Shown: piece after piece, positions 36,342 through 44,348 of the stretch | How the letters are laid out: each line of letters begins with the position of its first letter | Numbering within the stretch: the first letter of the stretch is position 1 | DNA from: Clostridiales bacterium | Lineage (GTDB): Bacteria; Bacillota; Clostridia; Saccharofermentanales; Saccharofermentanaceae | Length of the DNA stretch: 64,000 nt | Direction: 5' to 3' | NCBI GenBank assembly: GCA_017615755.1 | Contig: JAFZZM010000052.1 | Span: 1 to 64,000 of the forward strand | Notes under the pieces: model-generated | Databases searched by the model: none | Told to the model about the DNA's origin: nothing | Seen by the model: the letters and a program-made list of their open reading frames with translations, nothing else | Made by a program: the position numbers and the translations under genes

Positions 36342-36971
36342 ATGCGACTGCCAGATGAAACATATGAATATATAAAAGGAGAAATTGCAGATATATTCAA
36401 GAGGTTAAATATCTGCCAATATCCGATTGATGGTAGGAGACTTGCAGACAAAATGGGGATTGCAGTTGTTGCGTATTCATCTCTTTCGCATGACGAAATG
36501 GAGAGTGTTGGAAAGATTCAGGATGGATATTGTGTGGGGAGTATAAATCAGGACTTCATAGTATTTGATGACGCATGTGATCCTAGACGTCAAGAGATGA
36601 CAATAAGACATGAAATAGGTCATCTTGTCTTGGGACATGATGGCAACGAAAGAAATATCATGATTCAAGAATCAGAAGCGAAGTTTTTCGGAAAGTATCT
36701 TGGAGCTCCTCCGCCATTAGTACATCTTGCTATGCTTCGACATGATTGTCCTTTAAAAGAAGCGTTCTTTTTGACAAACGAGGCGGCACGATTCGCAGGA
36801 AAGTATTATTTCTCTTGGATCTTTAATGCAAGCCGGAATGGACTAAGTGCTAATGATGTGCTGATACTAAACCAATTCGGCATAAAAGGGAGAAGACTTG
36901 CCAGATATGAGCGGACTATAGAGGAGGTGAAGGATCATATAATACAAAAAACAAAGCATAGTTCCAATTGA
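36342..36971 (+). CDS. ImmA/IrrE-family metallopeptidase
   Basis: A 209-residue protease with the zinc motif HEIGHLVLGH (about residues 89-98). IrrE/ImmA proteins cleave XRE-type repressors in response to DNA damage or cell-cell signals. A site-specific role against the adjacent repressor is inferred. GGAG is seven bases before ATG. AT-rich, part of the foreign island. No integrase, relaxase or capsid gene is found nearby, so the pair is a remnant or has been co-opted. Confidence 0.9.
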   Translation: MRLPDETYEYIKGEIADIFKRLNICQYPIDGRRLADKMGIAVVAYSSLSHDEMESVGKIQDGYCVGSINQDFIVFDDACDPRRQEMTIRHEIGHLVLGHDGNERNIMIQESEAKFFGKYLGAPPPLVHLAMLRHDCPLKEAFFLTNEAARFAGKYYFSWIFNASRNGLSANDVLILNQFGIKGRRLARYERTIEEVKDHIIQKTKHSSN

Positions 36972-36979
36972 AAAACAAT
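36966..36979. promoter_or_regulatory. Second copy of the AATTGAAAAACAAT operator-like sequence
   Basis: The same 14 bases occur at 35932-35945 over the -35 box of the repressor promoter. This copy overlaps the 3' end of the ImmA-like gene, before the DUF4417 gene. It may let the repressor control the downstream genes too. Confidence 0.5.
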
Positions 36980-36992
36980 CTTCACTATGCTC

Positions 36993-37121
36993 GTCTCCGA
37001 ACATCTCTGTTCAGGTGTAGGACCCTTATTATATGAGATTTCGGAGACTAAATCAACATTAATCAGCTTATGGCTGAATCATTATGATTTTATCTTCGGA
37101 TTTCTTTTCATGAAGAAATCC
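36993..37121 (+). promoter_or_regulatory. Structured leader before the DUF4417 gene
   Basis: Two inverted repeats lie in this 170-base leader: GTCTCCGAA (36993-37001) with TTCGGAGAC (37040-37048), and GGATTTCTT (37098-37106) with AAGAAATCC (37113-37121). The second stem ends close to the AGGAGG site, so it could act on translation or as an attenuator. Confidence 0.45.
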
Positions 37122-37142
37122 AGATTTTTAAAGGAGGTCTTT

Positions 37143-37814
37143 ATGAAAAGATCGATTTTAGATGATGGCTTTCAAGCCTATTTAACAAAAGATGCCACTT
37201 TAGTGGGAGATGCAGGGATTCCATTATTGATGGATCTTAAGAATACTCAGATTCCGAATGGCATGATTCCTTTCGGGAAGGCCAGAACTTGTAGTAATCA
37301 CAGACAGTATGTCCACTTTTACTCGCATGATAAGACCTTTTCTGCTGTCTTAACATCTACTACGAAGTATCTTGATCTCTTAAAACAATATGATGGCGTA
37401 ATCTCTCCGGATTGCTCTATTCTGGTGAATCAGGCTCGATGTCTGCAACAGACAAATACATATATGAATCGAGCGGTCGGTTTCTATCTCCAAAAACAAG
37501 GCATACCTGTTATTCCCAATGTTCGGTGGGGAGACGAGACAACATTTGACTTTTGCTTTTTAGGGATACCCCAAAACAGCATTGTATGCATTAGTACCCA
37601 CGGATGTCTTAGAACAAAAAGACTTCGTGAGATTTTTAAGGCAGGTCTCCCGGTTATGTTGGATGTTTTGAATCCGACAACAGTTTTGGTTCATGGTTTT
37701 ATGCCTGATGATGTGTTTGGAGATTATCTCGATCGTTCGCGATTTGTAAGATATGCGAGCGAATTTGAACAAACTCATTCTGAAGGAGGTGATGAAGATG
37801 GGGCTCGGATATAA
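37143..37814 (+). CDS. DUF4417-family protein
   Basis: A 223-residue protein. I recognise the DUF4417 pattern in GIPVIPNVRWGDETTFDFCF and the following CISTHGCLR. These proteins are common in clostridial phages and mobile elements and have no established function. The start is ATG 37143 with AGGAGG seven bases upstream; the longer frame runs through the structured leader. AT-rich. It is followed, overlapping by 17 bases, by the toxin-like gene, indicating an operon. Confidence 0.75.
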   Translation: MKRSILDDGFQAYLTKDATLVGDAGIPLLMDLKNTQIPNGMIPFGKARTCSNHRQYVHFYSHDKTFSAVLTSTTKYLDLLKQYDGVISPDCSILVNQARCLQQTNTYMNRAVGFYLQKQGIPVIPNVRWGDETTFDFCFLGIPQNSIVCISTHGCLRTKRLREIFKAGLPVMLDVLNPTTVLVHGFMPDDVFGDYLDRSRFVRYASEFEQTHSEGGDEDGARI

Positions 37815-38187
37815 AGGCGATACAGGACATCATCATACAATCGGAGAAAACATTGACGGCATGAAAAATGATTATCCGATAAATGATGGTTATTTTGGTT
37901 CCAAAAGCGATAACAAAGATAACCGTGTCCGCCATATTGAGTCTTCAGATCCGTCAACAACTGCAAAAGACTTTTATGATCGCATTGCTAATGGTGGAAT
38001 CGAAAAAGAAATCATGGATAAAAGTGGTAAGATTAAAGGAGCAACGGCGAAAATGGCAGATGGTTCCATTGTTACTTGGAGAAATGTTTCAAACTCGGAT
38101 GGCTCGCCGGCTGTCGATATCAATATATCTAAAACATCCGCATCAGGAGGATTAAAACTCCAGAAAATCCATTTTATAAAGGGGTGA
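37798..38187 (+). CDS. Probable polymorphic-toxin C-terminal domain as a free-standing protein
   Basis: A 129-residue protein. Its last 85 residues, from RVRHIESSDP through AKDFYDRIANGGIE and DGSPAVDINI to KIHFIKG, resemble the catalytic tail domains of secreted polymorphic (LXG-type) toxins, often RNases. Here there is no secretion or LXG domain, so this is either a detached tail or an intracellular relative. ATG 37798 follows GGAGG by seven bases. The next gene overlaps its stop codon and is its likely immunity protein. The family call rests on remembered sequence patterns, so moderate confidence. Confidence 0.6.
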   Translation: MGLGYKGDTGHHHTIGENIDGMKNDYPINDGYFGSKSDNKDNRVRHIESSDPSTTAKDFYDRIANGGIEKEIMDKSGKIKGATAKMADGSIVTWRNVSNSDGSPAVDINISKTSASGGLKLQKIHFIKG

Positions 38188-38189
38188 AT

Positions 38190-38750
38190 ATGATGAAAAC
38201 TTTTGATAAACGTTTAACATTAGAAGAGGTAAACTTACTAAAATCATTTGTTGGAAAGTGTATGACACTATATTCTCACGATGAGTTCATTTATTCTTCT
38301 TCGTCTTCTCAGGCGATAGAGATAGTTGTAGAAAATGTGCCATACTATTTATACAGCTTTGTTGAAAGTGAAGATTACTTCGGGACAACGGAAGATGTTG
38401 CTGCCTGGACTTTTACGGAAGAAAAACTTCCTATTATCGAGAGTAAAACGTTTGTTAAAACGCCGGTTAACGATATCATCCAAAAGATCACTATGATACA
38501 AGAAAATCAGCGTCTGTACGAGAATGGAAAACAGACGTATGATGTTTGGGTTACACGTGGAATCGTATTTGATTTTGGTGATCGTCAAATTGCTTTTGAA
38601 AAAGATGTTTGGTTCTCTGAAGAGATAATAGTGCATCGCGGCTATAATCTTATAGAATGCTTTTCATCGGTGGATGGATTTGGAGAGAACTGGGACAAGT
38701 CTGTAAAGGCTGAATGTACACGAACTTGCGAAATAATCGAAAACGATTAA
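38190..38750 (+). CDS. Putative immunity protein
   Basis: A 186-residue acidic protein that I do not recognise by family. Its position just after the toxin-like gene, its small size, acidity and AT-rich composition all fit an immunity protein that blocks the toxin in the producer cell. AAGGGG precedes the ATG. No membrane segment or catalytic motif is visible. If the upstream protein is not a toxin, this would be simply a hypothetical protein. Confidence 0.6.
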   Translation: MMKTFDKRLTLEEVNLLKSFVGKCMTLYSHDEFIYSSSSSQAIEIVVENVPYYLYSFVESEDYFGTTEDVAAWTFTEEKLPIIESKTFVKTPVNDIIQKITMIQENQRLYENGKQTYDVWVTRGIVFDFGDRQIAFEKDVWFSEEIIVHRGYNLIECFSSVDGFGENWDKSVKAECTRTCEIIEND

Positions 38751-38838
38751 TGGCATTATGACGGAATTCTCCCGAGAAAGAAAAAAGTCCCGTGCTGCGA
38801 GTTGCGGACGCAAATTGATGCCGAAGGCCCCACGAGAG

Positions 38839-38907
38839 AAAAAGGAACGTCTCCAGCGCAGTTAAGTCCGCAGGACTTGTTGTCTGAGCATGGAGACGTT
38901 CCTTTTT
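38839..38907 (-). terminator. Long-stem terminator of tRNA-Arg
   Basis: AAAAAGGAACGTCTCC (38839-38854) and GGAGACGTTCCTTTTT (38892-38907) form a perfect 16-bp stem. A nested AAGTCC-GCA-GGACTT hairpin (38864-38878) lies in the loop. It starts four bases after the tRNA 3' end on the minus strand and is followed by Ts. Confidence 0.8.
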
Positions 38908-38910
38908 CGA

Positions 38911-38985
38911 TGGCGCTCCGAGCAGGAATCGAACCCGCATTGGCAGTACCGGAAACTGCAGTCCTATCCGTTGAACGATCGAAGC
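38911..38985 (-). tRNA. tRNA-Arg (anticodon CCG)
   Basis: Reading the minus strand, the acceptor GCTTCGA pairs with TCGGAGC, followed by discriminator G and an encoded CCA. The D arm is GTTC/GGAC. The anticodon stem GCAGT/ACTGC encloses the loop TTCCGGT, giving anticodon CCG (reads CGG). The T arm is GCGGG-TTCGATT-CCTGC. tRNA genes are common integration sites, and the AT-rich island ends right beside it, but I find no duplicate of its 3' end that would mark an att site. Confidence 0.93.
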
Positions 38986-39062
38986 GTGTAGAAGTATTAT
39001 AGCTATACTCCTAATGAATTTCAACTTAATGCATTCTTGCCTGATCTGTGATTAAATAGTAC

Positions 39063-41315
39063 GTGAAATCGTGGAAAGGTGGGAAAAGTTGCGTGTTGGG
39101 TGTCCTTTATCTAATACTCTGTATAGCGTTCGGTATGTCGTTGATCCGGGTACTGATTCCGGACCTGCGTTGCTTTTTCAGCGAGATCGCTTCATCGACA
39201 AAAACGGACTTTTTCCCGAATCTTGTTTTCACTGTTCCGGCGGGCTTCATCGTGGGTACGCTGACTACGTCTATGTTTTCTTATTACCTTACTTATATGC
39301 TGGCGAAGATGACCGGGCGGACGAGCGGGATCCGTGCTCTTGGCATGGGGATCACGTTTGCAGTTTTCGGTCTTTGGACTGCGCTGAACTTCTTGCTTTC
39401 GAAGAAGCGCGGGAAGGGACTTGCCACTTCCGCAACCGAAGGACCTGCTCCGGGGTTTTCTTCTAAGTATACGAGTAATGTTTCGAATAACCGTTTCTAC
39501 GGCATCGCGATCGGAGTCTTTCTGCTTTTTTCCGCGCTTCTCATGATCGATTCATATCGGATTTCCGGCGGAAAACTGCAGGCCGGTTATGCGGCCATGT
39601 CGGACCTGGCTCCGTATACGGCGCTGACGTCGTCGTTCGCCAAAGGATTCAATTTCCCGACGCAGTATCCGCACTATGCGGCAGACGGGATCCAGTATCA
39701 CTTTTTCTTCTACTATTTCTGCGGAACACTCGAGTATCTGGGGCTTCCGATCGATCTGGCGATCAACCTGCCCAGCATCTTTTCCATGGTCTGCACCCTG
39801 ATGCTCACCGGAACGCTGGCGGCGCTTCTGGCGAAGAAAAGAAGTGCTTTTGCATTGGCACCGGTGCTGGTGCTTTTCCGCTCGTCGTTCAACTTCATTC
39901 TGCAGTTCTGCGAATACTTCTCATCGAGTCACTCGTTCACGAGAGCGCTGGCCGAGATGCTGGCGAGCAAGACCTATTACGGCAAAACGCCGTACGAGGA
40001 CTGGGGCGTGTGGACGATCAACATCTACGGCAACCAGCGCCACCTCATGTTCGGGCTTGCCTGCGTGGTATTGCTGGTAGTGCTTTTTGCGCCGTATGTG
40101 CGTAAAATGTGCGCGATGCTGGCGGATCCGGAGATGCGGGGCAAGAGATTGCGCGAGTTTTTTATCGGCAAGGAGTCCTGGCTGCCTGTGAAGACGGGCG
40201 GAAACGGGCCGTGGAGAACATTGGCGCTGGCGCTCCTGATCATTGTGCCGCTGCCGTATTTCCACGGTTCGGAGATGATCTCGGCACTCCTGATCCTGGC
40301 GCTTATGGCAGTGTTCAGTAAGTACCGTCTGATCTATGCGGCTCTGGCCGCGGCGGGCGTAGCTTCGTCGGTCATGCAGACCCGGCTTTTTTCGGGCGCG
40401 GTCGAGAAGGTTTTCAAGCTCCGCGTGCACCTCGGTTTTTACAGTGCGAGCAGCTCGCCGCTGGCGGTGATCTCCTATCTCGTGGCGATCACGGGCCTGA
40501 CGCTGGTTCTCGCGCTGGTCTATGTGATCTGGATCGCTCGAAAAGAAAAGCAGGACAGAGGTTTCATGCTGGTTCTGTGGGGCGCCTGCCTCATGCCGCT
40601 GATCTTTGCGTTTGTGATCCAGCCTACTTCGGAACTTCTCACGAACCATAAATTCATACAGACAACGGTCATCCTGATGGATGCGTTTGTGGCGTGCTTC
40701 CTTTTGAAACTCCGGGCCTGGGCGCCGAAGGCTTCCGTGGGAGCAGCGGCGGCTATGAGTGCCGTGGATGAGGGTGCAGAGCCGAAGAGCTCCGTGGGAG
40801 CAGGCAAGGAGAAGAGCCTCGGACGAGTACTGGCGGGAGTGCTTTTCGTGCCGCTAACGCTGTCGGCGGTGTTTGAGTGGACAGCGTATGCCAATATCAA
40901 CAGCGGACACAAGGACATCGAGTACCATTCCGAAATGGTGGACTGGATCTGCGAGAATACCGAGCCGGACGATGTGTTCCTGACGCCGGACTGGGATTTC
41001 GCGGCGTTCTTCCTTTCGGGGCGCGGCGTCTACTACGGCTACACGTACTACGCCTGGTCCGCCGGCCACGATGTGTTTAACCGCGTGAAATCGTACTGCG
41101 AACTGGTGTCCGGATGTAACGGCGACGCGAGTGCTTTTGCGACGTTGTGCAAAAAGGAAGGCATCGACTATGTGATCGCGAGCCCGGACTACCTGGAGTC
41201 GCAGCTGCCCGAACCGTACACGTTTGAGTACGACCCCGCGTTCTTCGCGGAGAACCTGACGCAGGTCGCGGCATTCCCGGACGAGGATATCATCATTTAC
41301 AAGGTAGAAGGATAA
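39063..41315 (+). CDS. Large GT-C-like polytopic membrane protein
   Basis: A 750-residue protein with about 12-14 hydrophobic helices and a soluble C-terminal domain from around residue 600. The conserved-looking loop DLAPYTALTSSFAKGFNF followed by PHYAADGIQYHFFFYYF resembles lipid-sugar-dependent GT-C glycosyltransferases of the YYY/DUF2298 or PMT-related kind. The start is uncertain; GTG 39063 is used and GTG 39093 is an alternative. The iterated AAAAGCACT word occurs four times inside it. It probably builds a cell-surface glycan; substrate unknown. Confidence 0.75.
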   Translation: MKSWKGGKSCVLGVLYLILCIAFGMSLIRVLIPDLRCFFSEIASSTKTDFFPNLVFTVPAGFIVGTLTTSMFSYYLTYMLAKMTGRTSGIRALGMGITFAVFGLWTALNFLLSKKRGKGLATSATEGPAPGFSSKYTSNVSNNRFYGIAIGVFLLFSALLMIDSYRISGGKLQAGYAAMSDLAPYTALTSSFAKGFNFPTQYPHYAADGIQYHFFFYYFCGTLEYLGLPIDLAINLPSIFSMVCTLMLTGTLAALLAKKRSAFALAPVLVLFRSSFNFILQFCEYFSSSHSFTRALAEMLASKTYYGKTPYEDWGVWTINIYGNQRHLMFGLACVVLLVVLFAPYVRKMCAMLADPEMRGKRLREFFIGKESWLPVKTGGNGPWRTLALALLIIVPLPYFHGSEMISALLILALMAVFSKYRLIYAALAAAGVASSVMQTRLFSGAVEKVFKLRVHLGFYSASSSPLAVISYLVAITGLTLVLALVYVIWIARKEKQDRGFMLVLWGACLMPLIFAFVIQPTSELLTNHKFIQTTVILMDAFVACFLLKLRAWAPKASVGAAAAMSAVDEGAEPKSSVGAGKEKSLGRVLAGVLFVPLTLSAVFEWTAYANINSGHKDIEYHSEMVDWICENTEPDDVFLTPDWDFAAFFLSGRGVYYGYTYYAWSAGHDVFNRVKSYCELVSGCNGDASAFATLCKKEGIDYVIASPDYLESQLPEPYTFEYDPAFFAENLTQVAAFPDEDIIIYKVEG

Positions 41316-41396
41316 GCGAGAAGAGCGGTTGGCACGCTGGTTTGGCATTTCTTCGTTTTGGCGTGCATTCGTGTACTGGAATTTGCATGCATTGAA

Positions 41397-41801
41397 CACG
41401 CCTAAAAGCGAAAAAGAGAAATCGGCGTGGTAGGGAACAGGAGATTAACCACGCCCGAATGCGAAAATGGGAAATCGGCGTGGTAGGGAACAGGAGATTA
41501 ACCACGCCCGAATGCGAAAAAGAGAAATCGGCGTGGTAGGAAACAGGAAATTAACCACGCCCGAATGCGAAAAAGGGAAATCGGCGTGGTAGGAAACAGG
41601 AAATCGACCACGCCTGAATGCGAAAAAGGGAAATCGGCGTGGTAGGAAACAGGAAATTAACCACGCCTAAAAGAGAAAATGGGAAATCGGCGTGGTAGGA
41701 AACAGGAAATTAACCACGCCTAAAAGAGAAAATGGGAAATCGGCGTGGTAGGGAACGAGAAATCAACCACGCCTGAATGCGAAAAAGGGAAATCGGCGTG
41801 G
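41397..41801. repeat. Array 3: eight 53-bp units of inverted CCACGCC/GGCGTGG
   Basis: CACGCC occurs at 41397 and then every 53 bp to 41768. GGCGTGG occurs at 41424 and then every 53 bp to 41795. Units are about 90% alike, differing at a few positions (for example CCTAAAAG versus CCCGAATG after the motif), so they have recently duplicated or been homogenised. Each unit can form an 8-bp hairpin around 21 purine-rich bases. It lies between the convergent membrane-protein and dtd genes and runs directly into array 4. Confidence 0.97.
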
Positions 41802-41816
41802 TAGGGAAGCGGTTGA

Positions 41817-42078
41817 CACGTGATTCCTGCCTTTTTTTATTCTCACGTGTTCCGCATAGAAACAAAAAATCACGTGTTCGCTTTCCCACGTGATTCCTTT
41901 CATTTTGAATTTTAACGTGTCTTTCTCGAAAAAAAGCGCCACGTGACTTTTGAATAATTGCCGCATCACGTGTCGTCCTCGATTAAAAAGGACACGTGAC
42001 TTCTTGAAAAGCGCTGCATCACGTGTCGTCCTCGTTTAAAAAGGACACGTGACTTCTTGAAAAGCGCCGCAGCACGTG
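41817..42078. repeat. Array 4: eleven CACGTG motifs at 26/27-bp spacing
   Basis: CACGTG (one copy AACGTG) starts at 41817, 41844, 41871, 41887, 41914, 41940, 41967, 41993, 42020, 42046 and 42073. Steps are 26 or 27 bp except one of 16 bp, which is about one helical turn less. Flanks show orientation: TCACGTGTC and GACACGTGA mostly alternate. The last two 53-bp units are nearly identical. No gene is supported between 41316 and 42142. Confidence 0.95.
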
Positions 42079-42142
42079 TCGCGCACACGGATTTTGCGAA
42101 AGCATTTCGAGGAGCACTTCCGCAGGACGAAGCGCTGAGCCC

Positions 42143-42610
42143 TCAGCTCCGGGAATTCTTTCGTAAGATCTCCTCGCTGTCCAGCCAGATCGTGAACGGC
42201 CCTTCGTTTTCAATCGATACGGCCATGTCGGCGCCGAAGATTCCGGTTTCCACAGTGTGCACTTCGCTTCGGCAGAGCTCGATGATGTACTCATAGAGTG
42301 AATTGGCCAGGTCGGGCTTGCCCGCGTTGATAAACGAAGGGCGATTGCCGTGGTGACAGTCAGCATAGAGCGTGAACTGGGAGATGAGAAGGAGACTTCC
42401 GTTTACATCGGCCAGGCTCAGATTGGTCTTGTCGTTCTCGTCACGGAAGATCCGAAGCCCTAGGAGTTTTCTGACCATGGCGACGGCGATCTCCTTGGTG
42501 TCGGTGGCGCAAACGCCTATAAATACGAGAAATCCACGATCGATCTTGCCTACGGTTTTACCCTCGACATCCACTTTGGCGGAGGTCACTCTTTGAATCA
42601 GAAAACGCAT
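42143..42610 (-). CDS. dtd: D-aminoacyl-tRNA deacylase
   Basis: A 155-residue enzyme of the DTD family, which removes D-amino acids (and misloaded Gly) from tRNA in the cytoplasm. The N-terminal [17 protein letters not shown], the active-site motif SQFTL (about residues 77-81) and the cross-subunit motif [11 protein letters not shown] (about residue 135) are all present. The length is normal. AAAGGAG lies nine bases before ATG. It is divergent from the DUF1846 gene. Confidence 0.96.
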   Translation of the reverse strand: MRFLIQRVTSAKVDVEGKTVGKIDRGFLVFIGVCATDTKEIAVAMVRKLLGLRIFRDENDKTNLSLADVNGSLLLISQFTLYADCHHGNRPSFINAGKPDLANSLYEYIIELCRSEVHTVETGIFGADMAVSIENEGPFTIWLDSEEILRKNSRS

Positions 42611-42642
42611 AAAAAAGTACTCCTTTTTGACGGATTGTTATG

Positions 42643-42730
42643 TAGACAGCATATCAAAATGTGTTATAATTGCAAAGAGCCGTTAAAAAGGCTGACGAGC
42701 TTCTCAAGATTTTTCGCGAGGAGCTCTTTT
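42643..42730 (+). promoter_or_regulatory. Promoter and attenuator-like leader of the DUF1846 gene
   Basis: TAGACA (42643-42648), 16 bp, TATAAT (42665-42670) form a good promoter. In the leader, GAGCTTCTC (42697-42705) pairs with GAGGAGCTC (42718-42726) followed by TTTT, an intrinsic-terminator shape. AAAGAGC just downstream of the -10 box (about 42674-42680) could instead pair with GCTCTTT (about 42723-42729), giving an alternative structure. Confidence 0.5.
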
Positions 42731-42757
42731 CTATTGTGGATAAGGGGCGTGAGTTAT

Positions 42758-44242
42758 ATGTTCAAAGAGGGATTTAGTAACGAGAAATACGTGCAGATGC
42801 AGTCGCAGAAGATCCGCGACAGAATCGGACAGTTTGGCGGAAAACTGTATCTGGAATTCGGAGGAAAGCTTTTCGACGATTACCATGCGTCCCGTGTTCT
42901 TCCGGGTTTTCATCCGGACAGTAAAGTAAAGATGCTCCTTGAACTTAAGGACGATGTCGAGATCGTTATCGCGATCAACGCTGATGCAATCGAGAAGAAT
43001 AAGCGCCGTGGTGACCTGGGCATCACCTACGATCAGGAAGTGCTCCGCCTGATCGATGCATTTACCGAGATCGGACTGTATGTCGGATCCGTAGCGATCA
43101 CCCAGTACACGAACCAGCCTCTGGCCGAGCACTTCGGCAAGCGTCTCCGTCAGCTTGGCGTCAAGGTCTACAAGCATTACCCGATTGCCGGTTATCCGAC
43201 GAATGTACCGCTTATCGTCAGTGACGAAGGCTATGGTAAGAATGAATATATCGAGACATCCCGTTCCCTCGTTGTTGTAACGGCTCCGGGCCCGGGTTCC
43301 GGAAAGATGGCGACATGCCTTTCCCAGCTCTATCACGAAAACCGCCGCGGCGTGAAGGCCGGCTATGCGAAGTTCGAGACATTCCCGATCTGGAGCATCC
43401 CGCTGAATCACCCGGTCAACATTGCATATGAAGCCGCAACGGCAGACCTGGCCGATGTCAACATGATCGACCCGTTCCACCTCGAAGCTTACGGCGAAAC
43501 CACAGTTAACTACAACCGCGACGTCGAGATCTTCCCGGTCGTCAACGCGATCTTCGAGAAGATCTACGGTGAGTCCCCGTACAAGAGCCCGACGGACATG
43601 GGCGTTAACATGGCCGGTTTTGCGATCGAGGACGATGAAGCCTGCCGCGAAGCCAGCAAGCAGGAGATCATCAGAAGATACTATCAGGCCAAGTGCGCAG
43701 TACGCCAGGGCCTCTCTGACGGCAGCGATGTGAACAAGATCGAGCTTCTCATGAACAAGTCCGGCATCGAGATCAATGACCGCCGTGTCGTTGGCGCCGC
43801 GATGGTCCGCGCCGAGTCGACGCATGGTCCGGCTGTGGCTCTTGAGCTTCCGGACGGAACGATCGTGACCGGTAAGAACACCGAACTTCTCGGTGCTTCC
43901 GCAGCGGCCCTTCTTAACGCTCTAAAAGCACTTGCCGGTATCCAGCATGAGATCCCGTTGATTTCTCCTAATGTTATCGAGCCGATCCAGGATCTGAAGG
44001 TAAATCACATGGGCAACAGAAACCCGAGACTGCATACCGATGAGGTTCTGATCGCTCTGGCAATGAGTGCCGCGACAAACCCGGTTGCCGAGCTTGCGAT
44101 GCAGCAGATCAACAACCTGCGCCACAGCGATGCACATTCGACCACGATCCTTTCGAGCGTAGATGAGAATGTCTTCAGAAAGCTCGGCATCAACATTACC
44201 TGTGAGCCGGAGTACCAGAAGAAGAAGCTGTACAACAAGTGA
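42758..44242 (+). CDS. DUF1846 domain-containing protein
   Basis: A 494-residue cytoplasmic protein of the conserved DUF1846 family in Bacillota (start [18 protein letters not shown]; later [20 protein letters not shown], a P-loop-like stretch around residue 175). Family structures suggest a nucleotide-related metabolic role, but no reaction is established. The start ATG 42758 is chosen because the upstream frame covers promoter and leader, and AAGGGG lies about 10 bases before. It is convergent with the HerA-like gene across a terminator. Confidence 0.92.
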   Translation: MFKEGFSNEKYVQMQSQKIRDRIGQFGGKLYLEFGGKLFDDYHASRVLPGFHPDSKVKMLLELKDDVEIVIAINADAIEKNKRRGDLGITYDQEVLRLIDAFTEIGLYVGSVAITQYTNQPLAEHFGKRLRQLGVKVYKHYPIAGYPTNVPLIVSDEGYGKNEYIETSRSLVVVTAPGPGSGKMATCLSQLYHENRRGVKAGYAKFETFPIWSIPLNHPVNIAYEAATADLADVNMIDPFHLEAYGETTVNYNRDVEIFPVVNAIFEKIYGESPYKSPTDMGVNMAGFAIEDDEACREASKQEIIRRYYQAKCAVRQGLSDGSDVNKIELLMNKSGIEINDRRVVGAAMVRAESTHGPAVALELPDGTIVTGKNTELLGASAAALLNALKALAGIQHEIPLISPNVIEPIQDLKVNHMGNRNPRLHTDEVLIALAMSAATNPVAELAMQQINNLRHSDAHSTTILSSVDENVFRKLGINITCEPEYQKKKLYNK

Positions 44243-44297
44243 TCCGATTCCGATAAGGAAATCCAAGTGATCCGATAAGAAAAAACGAGACATAAAA

Positions 44298-44330
44298 AAG
44301 GAGCTGCTCTTTCGGAGCAGCTCCTTTCTG
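44298..44330. terminator. Bidirectional intrinsic terminator
   Basis: AAGGAGCTGCTC (44298-44309), loop TTTCG, GAGCAGCTCCTT (44315-44326). The stem is perfect with A/T runs on both sides, serving the convergent DUF1846 and HerA-like genes. Confidence 0.92.
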
Positions 44331-44348
44331 TTTTGATTCTTTTTTCGA

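Noticed and set aside
36987..37142. N-terminal 52 residues of the DUF4417 open frame
   Set aside because: They run through a structured leader; AGGAGG lies directly before ATG 37143.
38839..38985. att site duplication at tRNA-Arg
   Set aside because: I looked for a second copy of the tRNA 3' end at the left side of the AT-rich island and found none in the window.
31638..42078. Arrays as CRISPR loci
   Set aside because: Repeat motifs are short and alternate in orientation, the intervening sequences are similar or identical in arrays 3 and 4, and no cas gene is nearby.
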